64,000 nt of DNA from Rhizophagus clarus. Its lineage: Eukaryota > Glomeromycota > Glomeromycetes > Glomerales > Glomeraceae. The position numbers and the translations under genes are program-made. Where the stretch lies: NCBI GenBank assembly GCA_015698045.1, contig BLAL01000278.1, forward strand, positions 1,550,001 through 1,614,000, read 5' to 3'. Under the pieces are notes generated by a model, which was given only the letters and a program-made list of their open reading frames with translations, did no database searches and was not told the DNA's origin. The stretch's first letter is position 1, and each line of letters starts with the position of its first letter. Shown one piece after another: positions 45,871 to 56,499 of the stretch.

Positions 45871-46674
45871 ATGTCAAACGAAGGTGGACATCCTTCCCCA
45901 GCACCTATATTACCAAGTCATAAAGTAAAACCGACCAAAAAAGAAAAATTAATGATTTTACTAAGAATTGGAACGATGTTATTCTTTGAAATTGCTTTAC
46001 CACTTATCCTCTATTATGTTCTTAAAAACTATATAAAAGATATTTGGGCACTTATAATTCCATAAACAACAACAAGAAATGGTGGAACACCTGATATAAT
46101 AAGTAAAAGACGAATTGATATCTTGGGAGCAATAATAATCATCAGTTTTATCGTCAGTGACATAGTGTCAACATTAAAAAACGATACACGAATTTATTTA
46201 CTACGAGAATCAACAATTACCGGTACTATCGGTTTAACATTCCTCCTTACTTTGATCCCAATTAAGTATGGTACTTTCCAAATGCGACCAATTATATATT
46301 ATTTTGCTAAAGATATGCAAATTGGTGGATCCTTTGGTTATACACCTACACAAAGAAGAAATTCAGGTTTATCAGAAGTTACCACACAACGTTGGGAATT
46401 GTATTGGGAAAAATATGCCGTGTTTCGACGCGGATTTTACTTTTTGACAATTCTTTGGGGAGTTTCTTTACTTCTTGAAGTTCTTGCTCGTGCTATAATT
46501 GTTTTCAAAGCTCCAACAACTGACAGTGCCGTTATGTGGACAAACATAGTAACTTACTCTTGGTTAGGTGTATTGATTCTAATAAACGTCCTTTACTCTA
46601 AACGGTTTAAAAAGCGGTGTACAAAAATAGTTACCGAAGATATACGAGCTGATGCTAATCAAACTTCAGTATAA
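45871..46674 (+). pseudogene. VC0807-like multi-pass membrane protein with one in-frame stop
   Basis: One frame of 268 codons runs from ATG 45871 to the stop 46672-46674, interrupted only by TAA 46063-46065. The part before the stop has a Pro-rich head, a KKEKLM basic patch and a first membrane segment (FFEIALPLILYYVL). After it come four more hydrophobic segments: GAIIIISFIVSDIV, TGTIGLTFLLTLIP, FYFLTILWGVSLLLEV and VTYSWLGVLILINVLY. Conserved-looking loops include QMRPIIYY and GGSFGYT. This matches the VC0807-like integral membrane family common in Glomeromycotina; its substrate is unknown. No usable Met restarts translation directly after the stop, and no GT..AG pair removes it, so the copy is probably dead unless the stop is read through or is a sequencing error. 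A run of about 30 A residues precedes it (45773-45803). Confidence 0.7.
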
Positions 46675-47587
46675 TAAACAGAACATGTATAATTTTGTAG
46701 TTAAAAGTGAAGTTATTAAGAACAATTGTGTTATGTTATAATATAAGTAAATAATAGATAGATAAAGAATTTAATTAATTTAAAATATTAATAAAGGATT
46801 TCAATTAATAAATTTACTTTTGCGATTTCATTCAAATACATATTAAGTATAGAAGCATATATAAATAAATACTATACTAAGGCAGTGTTGCATTAATCAA
46901 TAAATTAAAACTACAGATAAAGACGGATTATCGATCGTAACACTAAATGGATCGTAACAATACTAATAAAACGGGAACCAAAGCCGCCAGCCACCCAAAC
47001 ATAGCATAACAACGCCTCAATAATAAATTTAAAAAATTAAAATTATTTACAATTTAAGTAATAATAAAATCAAATATTTAAAAAAATTCGTGTAGATCTG
47101 TAGACGTTTAGAATACCCGGAATTTTTTTATTGGCGATAGTATGTTTTTGACCGACAAATTATTGGCGATCATTTTCCAAATTAATGTACTTTTTCGCTT
47201 AATTTGGAAATTGTTGTACGATCTTCAAGCATTTTTTCATGAAAGTGGAAATGCACAATGTGAACTTTAGAGTTGAAATTTATATAGCTATTTAAATTGC
47301 AATATGCAATGCAATAGCAATGCAATAGCAATGCATATGCATATGCATATGCATATGGTTATTGCCATAGCTACAGTATATCTATCTATACGCTATTTTT
47401 TTTCAAAAATAAAACAGACGATTATTTGCATTATGCTACATTGCATCTTTTGATATCATTAGAATAAAATTGCAAATTAAGCTCTCCTGTGCCACTTTGT
47501 TGTTAATTATGTTTAACCATCAAGTAAACGATTTTGCTGCAAAAAATTGATTTTGTCGATCATAACGCAGGTAAAAAAGCATTAGCC
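46675..47587. other. AT-rich spacer with ATGCAT microsatellite
   Basis: No gene. Positions 47300-47358 hold AATGCAATAGC repeats leading into four GCATAT units. The rest is plain AT-rich sequence. Confidence 0.5.
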
Positions 47588-47775
47588 GAAAAAATTCAGC
47601 CGAAGGCGCAGTAAAAATATTTTCACCGGTGTGACATTTATTGCTGGTTAATGATCGACATAAATATTTATACCAAAAAAGGATAGGTCTAGACCGGTCC
47701 ACGCTGTTTATCACATGTATGGTGTGATGAATAGACTGCGCCTTCGGCTGAATTTTTCGGCTAACTACACTATAG
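47588..47775. mobile_element. Hairpin element, GTGTAGTTAGCC family, copy 2
   Basis: A 30-bp inverted repeat that is near-perfect: the left arm (47588-47617) begins TTAGCCGAAAAAATTCAGCC and the right arm (47730-47762) ends in TGAATTTTTCGGCTAA, followed by CTACACTATAG. It is the same family as 40315-40475 but better preserved on the right. The left end appears shortened by about 10 bp. No coding capacity. Confidence 0.7.
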
Positions 47776-47879
47776 CTGATCATTTAAAATAGTCGCTATA
47801 GTAAAAAAAACTTAGCACATATTTCAATTTGGTATCAAGCAGTTTTTTTTATAAAAGACTATTTAAAAAAAATTGGTTT

Positions 47880-49800
47880 ACAGTAAAAAACAATTTTTTT
47901 TTGATCATTTTTAATAAAAAAAACAAATGATTCTTTTTATATCATTTTTAAAGAATCGATTTCAACAACTTTTTTAAAATCATTTTTAATTAAAAAGAAC
48001 AAATTTTTTTAATCATTTTCAATTAAAAACAAACAATTTTTAATTAAACAATTAAAAAAAGCGTTTTTCTTTTAATTTAAACGCTTAAAAAAAGGTTTTT
48101 TTTTAAATTAAATGCTTAAGAAAAAGCATGTTTTTATTAAACATTTAAAAAAACGTATTTCTTTAATTAAACCCTTAAAAAAGCGTTTTTTTTAGTTAAG
48201 CGCTTAAAAACTTTTTCTGATTACACGCCTAACAAGAAAGGCTTTTTTTTTTAATAAACGCCTAAAAAAAAAGGCTTCTTTTTTTAATAAACGCCTAAAA
48301 AAAAAGGCTTCTTTTTTTTTAATAAACGCTTAAAAAAAGGCTTCTTTTTTTTAATAAACGCCTAAAAAAAAAGGCTTCTTTTTTTTAATAAACGTTAATT
48401 AGACTCTTAAAAAAAACGTTTTTTTTTAGTCAAACGCTTAAAAAAGTGCGTTTTTTTTTTAATCAAACGCATAAAAAAGAGCGTTTTTTTTTTTAATCAA
48501 ACGCATAAAAAAGAGCGTTTTTTTTTATAATCAAACGCCTAAAAAAGAGCGTTTTTTTTAATCAAACGCCTAAAAAAGAGCGTTTTTTTTTTAATCAAAC
48601 GCCTAAAAAAGAGCGTTTTTTTTTTAATCAAACGCCTAAAAAAGAGCGTTTTTTTTTTAATCAAACGCCTAAAAAAGAGCGTTTTTTTTTAATCAAACGC
48701 CTAAAAAAGAGCGTTTTTTTTAATCAAACGCCTAAAAAAGAGCGTTTTTTTTTAATCAAACGCCTAAAAAAGAGCGTTTTTTTTAATCAAACCCTAAAAA
48801 AAAGGCGTTTTTTGTAATTAACCGCCTAAAAAAAGACATTTTGTAATTAACCGCCTAAAAAAAGCGTTTTTTGTAACTAAACGCTTAAAAAGGCGATTTT
48901 TTTTAATTACAAACACCTAAAAAAGACATTTTTTTAATTAAACGCTTAAGAAAATAGCGTTTCTTTTAATTAAACGTTAATAAACACAAAAAAAAGTATT
49001 TTTTTCAATTAAGCGCTTAAAAAAGACACTTTTTCTGATTAAAACGCCTAAAAAAAACGTTGTTTTTTAATTAAACGCTTAAAAAAAGCGTTGTTTTTTT
49101 AATTTAACGCTTAATAAAAGCGTTATTTTTTTAATTTAACACTAAAAAAGAGCGTTTTTTTTTAATCAAACGCCTAAAAAAGAGCGTTTTTTTTTAATCA
49201 AACGCCTAAAAAAGAGCGTTTTTTTTAATCAAACCCTAAAAAAAAGGCGTTTTTTGTAATTAACCGCCTAAAAAAAGACATTTTGTAATTAACCGCCTAA
49301 AAAAAGCGTTTTTTGTAACTAAACGCTTAAAAAGGCGATTTTTTTTAATTACAAACGCCTAAAAAAGACATTTTTTTAATTAAACGCTTAAGAAAATAGC
49401 GTTTCTTTTAATTAAACGTTAATAAACACAAAAAAAGGTATTTTTTTCAATTAAGCGCTTAAAAAAGACACTTTTTCTGATTAAAACGCCTAAAAAAAAC
49501 GTTGTTTTTTAATTAAACGCTTAAAAAAAGCGTTGTTTTTTTAATTTAACGCTTAATAAAAGCGTTATTTTTTTAATTTAACACTTAAAAAAAGCGTTGT
49601 TTTTTTAACTAAACGCTTAAAAAAAGCGTTATTTTTTTAATTTAACGCTTAAAAAAGCGTTGTTTTTTTAACTAAACGCTTAAAAAAAGCATATTTTTTT
49701 TTTAATTAAACGCTTAAAAAAGCGTTTCTTTAATTAACGCCCAAAAAAAGGCATTTTTTTGTAATTAAACGCCTAAAAAAAAGGCGTTTATAATTAATCA
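47880..49800. repeat. Array of GCGTTT...AAACGC hairpin units
   Basis: About 1.9 kb of units of 30-40 bp in which GCGTTTTTTTT and AATCAAACGC form small hairpins. From 48470 to 48790 about nine near-identical 37-bp units occur (CAAACGCCTAAAAAAGAGCG core). A higher-order tandem duplication of 442 bp covers about 48698-49139 and 49140-49581. The left part (47880-48060) grades into GATT-type units like those at 27500. Confidence 0.8.
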
Positions 49801-49867
49801 AACGCTTTCGCTTACTTTGCAATAAATATTTAAAATATATTTATAATACAAACATTATTCTGTGCTT

Positions 49868-49905
49868 GGGGGGACGAAGTCCCCCCCGCAAACTGCATAT
49901 TCTAG
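49868..49905 (+). mobile_element. Helitron-like 3' terminus
   Basis: An 8-bp perfect stem GGGGGGAC/GTCCCCCC with loop GAA (49868-49886), then about 15 bp, then CTAG (49902-49905) followed by T. A short GC hairpin 10-15 bp before CTRR and insertion before T are the hallmarks of Helitron 3' ends. The matching 5' TC end is not established; homology to unit 3 breaks near 45368. No Rep/helicase gene is present. Confidence 0.45.
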
Positions 49906-52200
49906 TTATATATATATATAGATGATTTACATCACATTTTAAAAATTCCGGGCAGGTCACTGGGCAGGTCCGGGTTGGGCCGGATTTCAAAATATGGGCA
50001 AATAACTTTCCTGTCTTTTTTCTCTGATTTTTATTTGTTATCTTTTTTTATTTCTTACTTTTAAAAAAAAAAAATTTTCTTTTATTTATTGCTCCTCTTT
50101 TTTTATTCCCGCCTGCTACCCCTTCTTTTTGAAAAAAATTTTTTTTTCTTTTTTTATTTGTTTTGAAAATTTTCTTTTTATTTTTTTTGCCCATTTTTAT
50201 AGAATTTTTTTATTTTTCTAACGTTTTCATCTCAAATTAAAAAAAATCTTTTTTTTTTATTTTCCTAACTTCAACACCCTTTCAAAAAAAAAAAAAATAT
50301 ATTTTTTTTTGATTTATTCTTTTATTCCCACCTCGCTACTTCCTTTGCAGATCAGTTTGAAAATCCTTTTTCTTTTTGTGAAACCTGACTCTTGGAGACT
50401 TTGGTGCGAAGTTTTGGCTTCCAATTGAGCCAAAGAAACGTTCTTATTTTTTTTTTTGTTTTTTAGATTGTCTGACACTCATACTCCAGAAGGTTTGGAC
50501 GAACCCATTATTATAGGTAAATAGGGAAGTGTTGGTCTAATTCAGTTAAAGAAACGTACTAATGTTTTTTTTTCATTCATTTTGAAAGAATAGGTTATTA
50601 TTTCTTTGGACTAAATACTTCTGGAAACTTTAAATTTCTTAAAGGAACATCAGCAGAAATAGTATTAATGTTTCTCTAAAAAATCAAAAGTTTGTTTTTA
50701 TTTTGGCTTGCAATAGTTAGTTTAATAGGGATAAATTTTTCATAATATATTTGTATTTAATTTTTTTCATTTTATTTAATAAAATAAATTTAAATTTATG
50801 TAAATTTATACAATAATTAATAAATTGTAATATTTAATAAATTTAATAAGCAAATAATATAAATTTCGGGATAAATCAGTGATTAAATCATGTGAATTCC
50901 GTATGAATTCCGTGTAAATTCCGTACCCAAACCATATTTATAGTGATATGGAATTGTGCATTTTTCTGTATCTTATTATGGTAAAAAATCGTATAAAAAC
51001 CTCCCTAAAAACTTTAGTTAATACAATGATTTTTGAATTTCACAGAATCTGCAGTTACCATTTTTAATTTTCAAGCGTAACCAGAATTGCTGTTTACGCC
51101 ATCGCAGAATGACAAATTTGGCATTGTGTCGTATCAACTAAGTGAATCAATAAACATAAATTAGGCAATATTAATTCACAACATTTAGTGGCACAACTTA
51201 TTGCACTAAAATTTTTGAATAAGGTGTAACTTAATCACGTATAGTATTGATTTTTATGTATGCACAGTATTGTTTTTAATCTATACTTAAAAAGACCATA
51301 CATGTATTAGTGGAATTCAGTATACAAATAAATAACAATTCATAACAATTTAAATAATAGTATTTCAAAAAGCAGTATGAAAAACTAGTATATTCTTATT
51401 TATTAAATCAAAAAATAAATTCATCATCAGATACCGTTTCAATATTTCAAAGAATAATTAAAGATGATTCAAATATTAACAAATAATAGTAAGCGTTTAC
51501 GTGACACATCATTCATATAAATATCTTGTAAATAAAGAAAAAAAATCAATTTTAGAAAATAATTTAAATCTACTAAATTAGTCAATGTGCGTCATTAACA
51601 ACTAAGCCTCAATTTACATAATTATTGGTGATCAAAATGATCAAAACCATACTGCATAAAACCATACAAATCATATTATACCCAGAACAAGACTGTGACA
51701 GTATCACGTAATCAGTGATTGTGGTTATACGTTTCCCCTTATGGAGTTTACGTAAAGAAGAAGAGTTACAATTCGACCTCATACAAAAATAAAATGACTT
51801 AAGATAGAAATCACAACAGCACTATAGCATTATCACGTATATTTAACACTTTCAATGGAATTAGAAAAGTTTTGAAAATAGAGTAATACATTCTAAAATC
51901 ACGTTTTAGGTTCATTAAATAAACGTTTGTTTTGTTTTAACGAAAGAATGTTCTTGGTTAATATCTAATTTAAATTTCATCGAATCATAAACGTTGTCTA
52001 AACACTTGGTTTTACTTAACTCTTTCGATAACCACGGGATCAGAAAGGTTAAAGTAAGAATTTCTGTTTGAAAAGAAAATCGTCAAACAATTGATAAATA
52101 TTTTGGATTTTACCGTGTTTGTCCGAAAATTTTTTCCATCGAATCAGATTAAAATTGACCGTAGCAAGAAATCATTAAATTTGCTTATTTTGGTTACTTG
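49906..52200 (+). other. Unit 4 upstream block
   Basis: Contains tract B (49995-50410, T-rich), about 410 bp (50466-50875) absent from the unit 3 counterpart, the GATTAAATCAT block (from 50882) and the common GTPase upstream region from about 51025. It keeps the 80-bp segment (about 52055-52150) that is missing in copies 2 and 3. No gene. Confidence 0.55.
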
Positions 52201-52316
52201 GCGTTTATCGTTTGTTTCATTATTTCATTTAGTTCGCTTATTTTGGTTTTTTGGCGTTCATTTTCATTTGTTTCTTTGATTGTCCGTTCATCCATTGTCG
52301 CATAATGTATATAATT
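52188..52316 (+). promoter_or_regulatory. Promoter of GTPase gene 4: duplicated module plus TATA
   Basis: Two TTTTGG..GGCGTT modules, then GTATATAATT at 52307-52316. The leader is about 20 bp shorter than in the other copies, because the CATTTATCTTGAAGGAGAATT stretch before the start codon is lost. The TATA box is therefore 52 bp from the ATG instead of 74. Confidence 0.6.
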
Positions 52317-52368
52317 AGCCGTGGTTCAAATAAAATTTTCTCAATTATTGAGAATATTGAATAAAAAT

Positions 52369-54051
52369 ATGGCAACGACAAATACTGAAATTCCAGATGT
52401 CAAAGAATTGAAAGAAATTTCAAATGATGAAATCATTAAAGAACTTAAAAAAAAAGGAAGTTCGGCAAAAATCCTAAATGTTATTCATGTCATTAAGCTT
52501 AAAAAAAAAGAAAGATCGGAGAAAACCCTAAATGTTACTAATGACGCTAAGCCATCCAGTGAAAAGGATGCGGGGAGTTCCGAGTCATCTAGCGATAAAA
52601 AGCATTCGATAGTGATAAGCGAAGAAGGAGCACTATGCTTTAAAAGTTACGTTGTTTGGTTAATAACTTACGAGTCCACTTCAGAAGAAATAATAAACAT
52701 AACCACGAAGAAATATTTCGAAGATAAAAAAATTTATTCTAAAGAAGTAGCTTTAGCAAAAGCTATTGATATTAAATTTGAATTGAAGAACAATGTTGAC
52801 TCGGAAAAACCTAGTGTGACTAAACCGGATGAGACAACTGATCCTCCGAAGGATGATAATGATACTAGTGATTATAAAAATATATTATTAGTTGGTCGCA
52901 CAGGTGATGGAAAATCCGCAATAGCTAACGTTTTAGTTGATAGTGTTGATAAGGATGGAATGCCCTACTTTGAAGAAAGTGCCTGTGGAGTTAGTAAGAC
53001 CAAGGAACCTACGATAGTACCATTTGAACACGAAGGAAAGAAATACAGAATAATTGATACCATAGGTATTGGTGACACAAATTTATCTTTTGGAGAAGTA
53101 TTAGAGAGGATAATAAAAGCTATTCATAGCGTTAATTATAGACTTAATCATATTTTTTTTGTCACCAGAGGTAGAATGACTAGAGAAGAGATAGATACGT
53201 TTAATCTGTTGAAGTCAGTAATTTTTTGTGATAAAGATAAAGATAAAGGGCAATTTCTTTTCGAAAAATATACCACTCTTGTAAGAAGCGGATTTGGTGA
53301 ATTTGAAGATTTAAATGAACGTCAGAGAGATACTCAATTGATGATGAGAGAAAGTAATGAAATAAATAATCTGATTACATCATGTAAAGGAGGATTTATT
53401 ATTTACGTAGATAATCCACCAGTATATATCGAGTTAGACCAAGAGCTTGCTGAAGCAAAGGAAAAGAATGACGATAAGAAAGTGAAAGAATTAGAAGAAA
53501 AATTAAAAGGATTAAAAAAAGAAAAGGAAGTAAGTGTAGAAAAACGAAAACGATCGAGAAAAATTTTATTAGAAAGCCTTGAAAAGTCAGAAAAAGAGAA
53601 AGAAAAGAACCACCAAAATGATTATTATGAAGCAAAGAATATACGCGAGTTGGGTGAAAAAATTATCCCTTTGATGAATCAGGTAAAAATGTTAAAGGAA
53701 ATTTTGAACATTTTGGAAGAAAAGGAAAAAAATAATAATGATGGTAATGATAAAGCAACGAGAAAGGAAGAGTTAAAGAAAGCTTACAAGAAAAAAGAAG
53801 AAAATTTAAAGAAACTTGTACTTAAAGAGATAAAAACTTATGCTGATGAAAGAGATAAAGTTACGGTAATTAAAACTGACGAGGATGATGAAAATACGAA
53901 AGATCAGTTTACTAAGACTGTTGGAACTACATTAATATCTATTGGTGGGATAGTGGTGAATGCCTTTGTTCCTGGATTAGGTAGTGAAATATCTCAAGTA
54001 CTTATCGGATTAATAAAACCCAAAAATGATCAAGAAACAAGCGCTCAGTGA
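52369..54051 (+). CDS. AIG1-type GTPase, paralogue 4 with internal N-terminal duplication
   Basis: A 560-residue intronless protein from the conserved ATG 52369; the open frame extends 16 codons upstream to a GTG, but that part is the untranslated leader of the other copies. Residues 26-61 arise from an exact-length tandem duplication of 54 bp (52444-52497 and 52498-52551), giving two LKKK..S-x-K-x-LNV segments. The N-terminal domain follows, then a shortened linker, P-loop GRTGDGKS (176-183), DTIGIGDT and HIFFVTRGRMTREE. The coiled coil is the longest of the four, with ILNILEEKEKNNNDGN. The tail helix reads ISIGGIVVNAFVPGLGSEI. No stop or frameshift is seen, so it is probably functional. The substrate is GTP by family; the cellular role is unknown. 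Confidence 0.9.
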   Translation: MATTNTEIPDVKELKEISNDEIIKELKKKGSSAKILNVIHVIKLKKKERSEKTLNVTNDAKPSSEKDAGSSESSSDKKHSIVISEEGALCFKSYVVWLITYESTSEEIINITTKKYFEDKKIYSKEVALAKAIDIKFELKNNVDSEKPSVTKPDETTDPPKDDNDTSDYKNILLVGRTGDGKSAIANVLVDSVDKDGMPYFEESACGVSKTKEPTIVPFEHEGKKYRIIDTIGIGDTNLSFGEVLERIIKAIHSVNYRLNHIFFVTRGRMTREEIDTFNLLKSVIFCDKDKDKGQFLFEKYTTLVRSGFGEFEDLNERQRDTQLMMRESNEINNLITSCKGGFIIYVDNPPVYIELDQELAEAKEKNDDKKVKELEEKLKGLKKEKEVSVEKRKRSRKILLESLEKSEKEKEKNHQNDYYEAKNIRELGEKIIPLMNQVKMLKEILNILEEKEKNNNDGNDKATRKEELKKAYKKKEENLKKLVLKEIKTYADERDKVTVIKTDEDDENTKDQFTKTVGTTLISIGGIVVNAFVPGLGSEISQVLIGLIKPKNDQETSAQ

Positions 54052-55320
54052 GAAGTATTTATTAAAGATACTCAAAAATAAATAAAAGAATTGCTCTGAA
54101 AATTTCAGTTTATAGACACCGTTTCAAGATTGTTAACTATTTCTGGAAGTTTTTCATATATTAATGAACTTGCAATTTATTATTATTCTTTTCCTTTATT
54201 TTTATATTCTTTTTGTTATGGCGGGTTTTCCATTTTTATCCTTATACTTTCGATATCCATGTATTACATAACAGTCAAATAAACGAACAGTTTCAATTTT
54301 TATTGTATATGCATGAAAGTTTTCACGTGGAAATCGCTGTGCGTTTTTTTGCAAGTCATTCTTGCGTCTTTTATCTTGAATTTTTCGGTTGTTACAATAA
54401 TTTTTTTGTACTATAAAAGACAAGCTTTTTCACAGAGCACGTACAAGTGAGCCCGAGATGTTTGTTATAATTTCTAAAAAATTCCATTCAATAAAAAATA
54501 TTTATTTCTCAACTTCGAACATTTTTCGACCACACATCTCGATCTAATCACGCACCACCGTATGGCGTATATCGACGAGTAAAGTCTTCTGCCTAAGAAA
54601 TGAAGATCTAAATAAAAAAAAAAAAAATTAGTTAACAAAAGAAAAATAAAAAAGTAGTTAAAACAATAAAATAAAATAACAAATATTGCTTGTTTACTTG
54701 GTTAGAATCTTTAGGAATTGGTCTTTAGGAATCTGTTTTTTTTAGGAATCGGTTAGGAATCTGTTTATAAGCTACAGCAAAAACAAAAAAACGAAACGAT
54801 AAAAAACCATTAATGAAGGTTATACGATGGTGGCTTAGTATTACGCAGTTCAAATTGTATTTATAAGTTATGTATTGTTTATTTTTCGTTATTTTCATCT
54901 TTTTTTCAGAATATAAAAGTAATGGCCAAACTAAAAATTCTGTTAGAAAGATCCATGGCTGGACATCCTTTCGTGTGATGATTGTACCTTCTTATCCAGT
55001 CATAACATCAGTAGACACTTTTATTCAAACGTCTTTTTTTGTGAACGCTATTCTAGGTTATTGGACGTAGAGCTTATTTATTGGGAAGAAACAATTGAAC
55101 TACAAATCCACCTTTATTGGACGTTACATAAAATAAATAGTATACAATTCAATATTCCGAAATAAAAACCTAGCTTTAAAAAATGTACATGTATAAATTT
55201 TAGACAAAAAGTAACAAACCCACTTAATTATATGAAACTTTTTTTCAAAATTCCACTTTAAGAAAAAAAATCTATAAATATCTAAAATTGTGACAAAAGC
55301 TTATTAATCCGGCAAGTATA
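54052..55320 (+). other. 3' region of GTPase gene 4, with a micro-inversion
   Basis: Positions 54074-54114 are the reverse complement of the same segment in the other units. The rest is the usual conserved 3' block with AAATAAACGAACAG near 54277, then the long 3' extension up to 55192. After that comes about 130 bp of plain AT-rich sequence. Confidence 0.6.
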
Positions 55321-55321
55321 A

Positions 55322-56490
55322 ATTCTCCGTTTTTCCATTCTCTTCACTTTCTTTGGCAGTAAAAGTAGTCGGTTCATTATTGTTTTCAATATGTTTAAGT
55401 TCTGAATTTACTTGGTGGATATTAAGTCTATCATTTGGTTCGTGTTGCCAACATTCTAATAAAGTAAAGTAAAAATATTTGTAAAAATTGTTGCAGAAAA
55501 TGATTATTCCTTATTTTATACTTACTTTCATAAAGTGCAACGAATTTATCATTCGTGTTTCTAACAGGTTTTTCTCTAACACCGTTACGAATATTCATTT
55601 TAATGGAAGGATGGTCGCTTTTCGTTCTTTTTTCAAAATCGAAAGGCATCTTCGACTCATCAACTCCCAAAATAATACACCTAAGCTGTATATATCAGAT
55701 TTTTCGGTCATACGATATGAATAAATCTCAAAAAATTTTGGATCCACATAAGGCATTACGCCATATCTTCCGGAGTAACTGTCTGATTCTTTCAGAAATG
55801 AACGACCGAAATCTGCTAACTTAATCGTATTTTGGTGTATTAAGATATTTTTAGGATGCTAAAAAAGAATGTGTTTAATTTCACAATATAAATGAACTCT
55901 AGTTTGGTATATTTCATTACACAATGATATTTAGTCTACTTACAAGATCCCCATGTATGATTTTTCTAACATCATGTAATCATAAAATCGCACTTGCAAT
56001 CTCTTTAGCAAATTTTAATTGATCCTTTCCACTCAAAGGTTATAGTATCGCCCCTTAAATAATCTTTTAGTGTTCCAGTGTCTGCATATTCAAGGACAAG
56101 CGAATATTTATTTTCGTCTGAAATAAAAAAAAAAAAATATGTAAACGAAATTCTTAAAACAGAAACATCGGCTTTAAATTACAATTATTATTTTTCACCT
56201 TTCAGTTTAGTAACTCCATTATAAACGAATGAGAAGTCAGTCTCATTATCTTGATCTAGAACAAATTAGTGAATTATAATTTATATAAATAGCAATATCA
56301 AAAAAGTTAAAAAAAATGAGATTATCAGTAACGTACTTCATTAATGATGTCTTCTTCTTTAGAAGTTTCTTTAAATTTTTTAATCGCATACTTTGCTGGT
56401 GTATTTTTCCATTCTGCGACATGGACCGAAGCAGATTTTCCAGAACCTATAGTCCCCGAAAGAATAAAGTCTTGAGAATCAAAATTTTCA
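55322..56490 (-). pseudogene. Protein kinase pseudogene, multi-exon
   Basis: The minus strand shows a kinase domain in order. The glycine loop is GTIGSGKSASVHVAEW, with AIKK four to six residues later (about 56450-56380). Next is a short exon with YNGVTKLK, then KYSLVLEYADTGTL and an IIHGDL catalytic loop. After an 85-nt intron (55859-55943) come HPKNILIH, LADFG, a MPYVDPK activation segment and KSDIYSLGVLFWEL. SDHPSIKMNIRNGVRE follows, and after a 70-nt intron (55456-55525) YEKCWQHEPNDRLNI and an Asn/Glu-rich tail. Introns are clean GT..AG. Breaks: one frameshift in the exon before IIHGDL, TGA 55980-55982 at an expected Trp, and a 1-nt frameshift between WELMS and MPFDF. HGDL in place of HRDL is usual in the expanded Glomeromycotina kinases. 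It is a dead copy. Confidence 0.85.
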
Positions 56491-56499
56491 TCCAGATAC

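Larger units (their letters stand above)
44280..55192 (+). repeat. Segmental duplication unit 4 (GTPase gene 4)
   Basis: Shares with unit 3 the order polypyrimidine tract, GTATTAG block, tract B, GATTAAATCAT block, promoter, gene and 3' region. Homology starts near AACCCAATGAGGATTTG (44284; unit 3 counterpart 22985) and ends near 55192. It is stretched by about 4.5 kb of unrelated sequence (45368-49905) holding the VC0807-like gene and a hairpin array. Confidence 0.75.
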
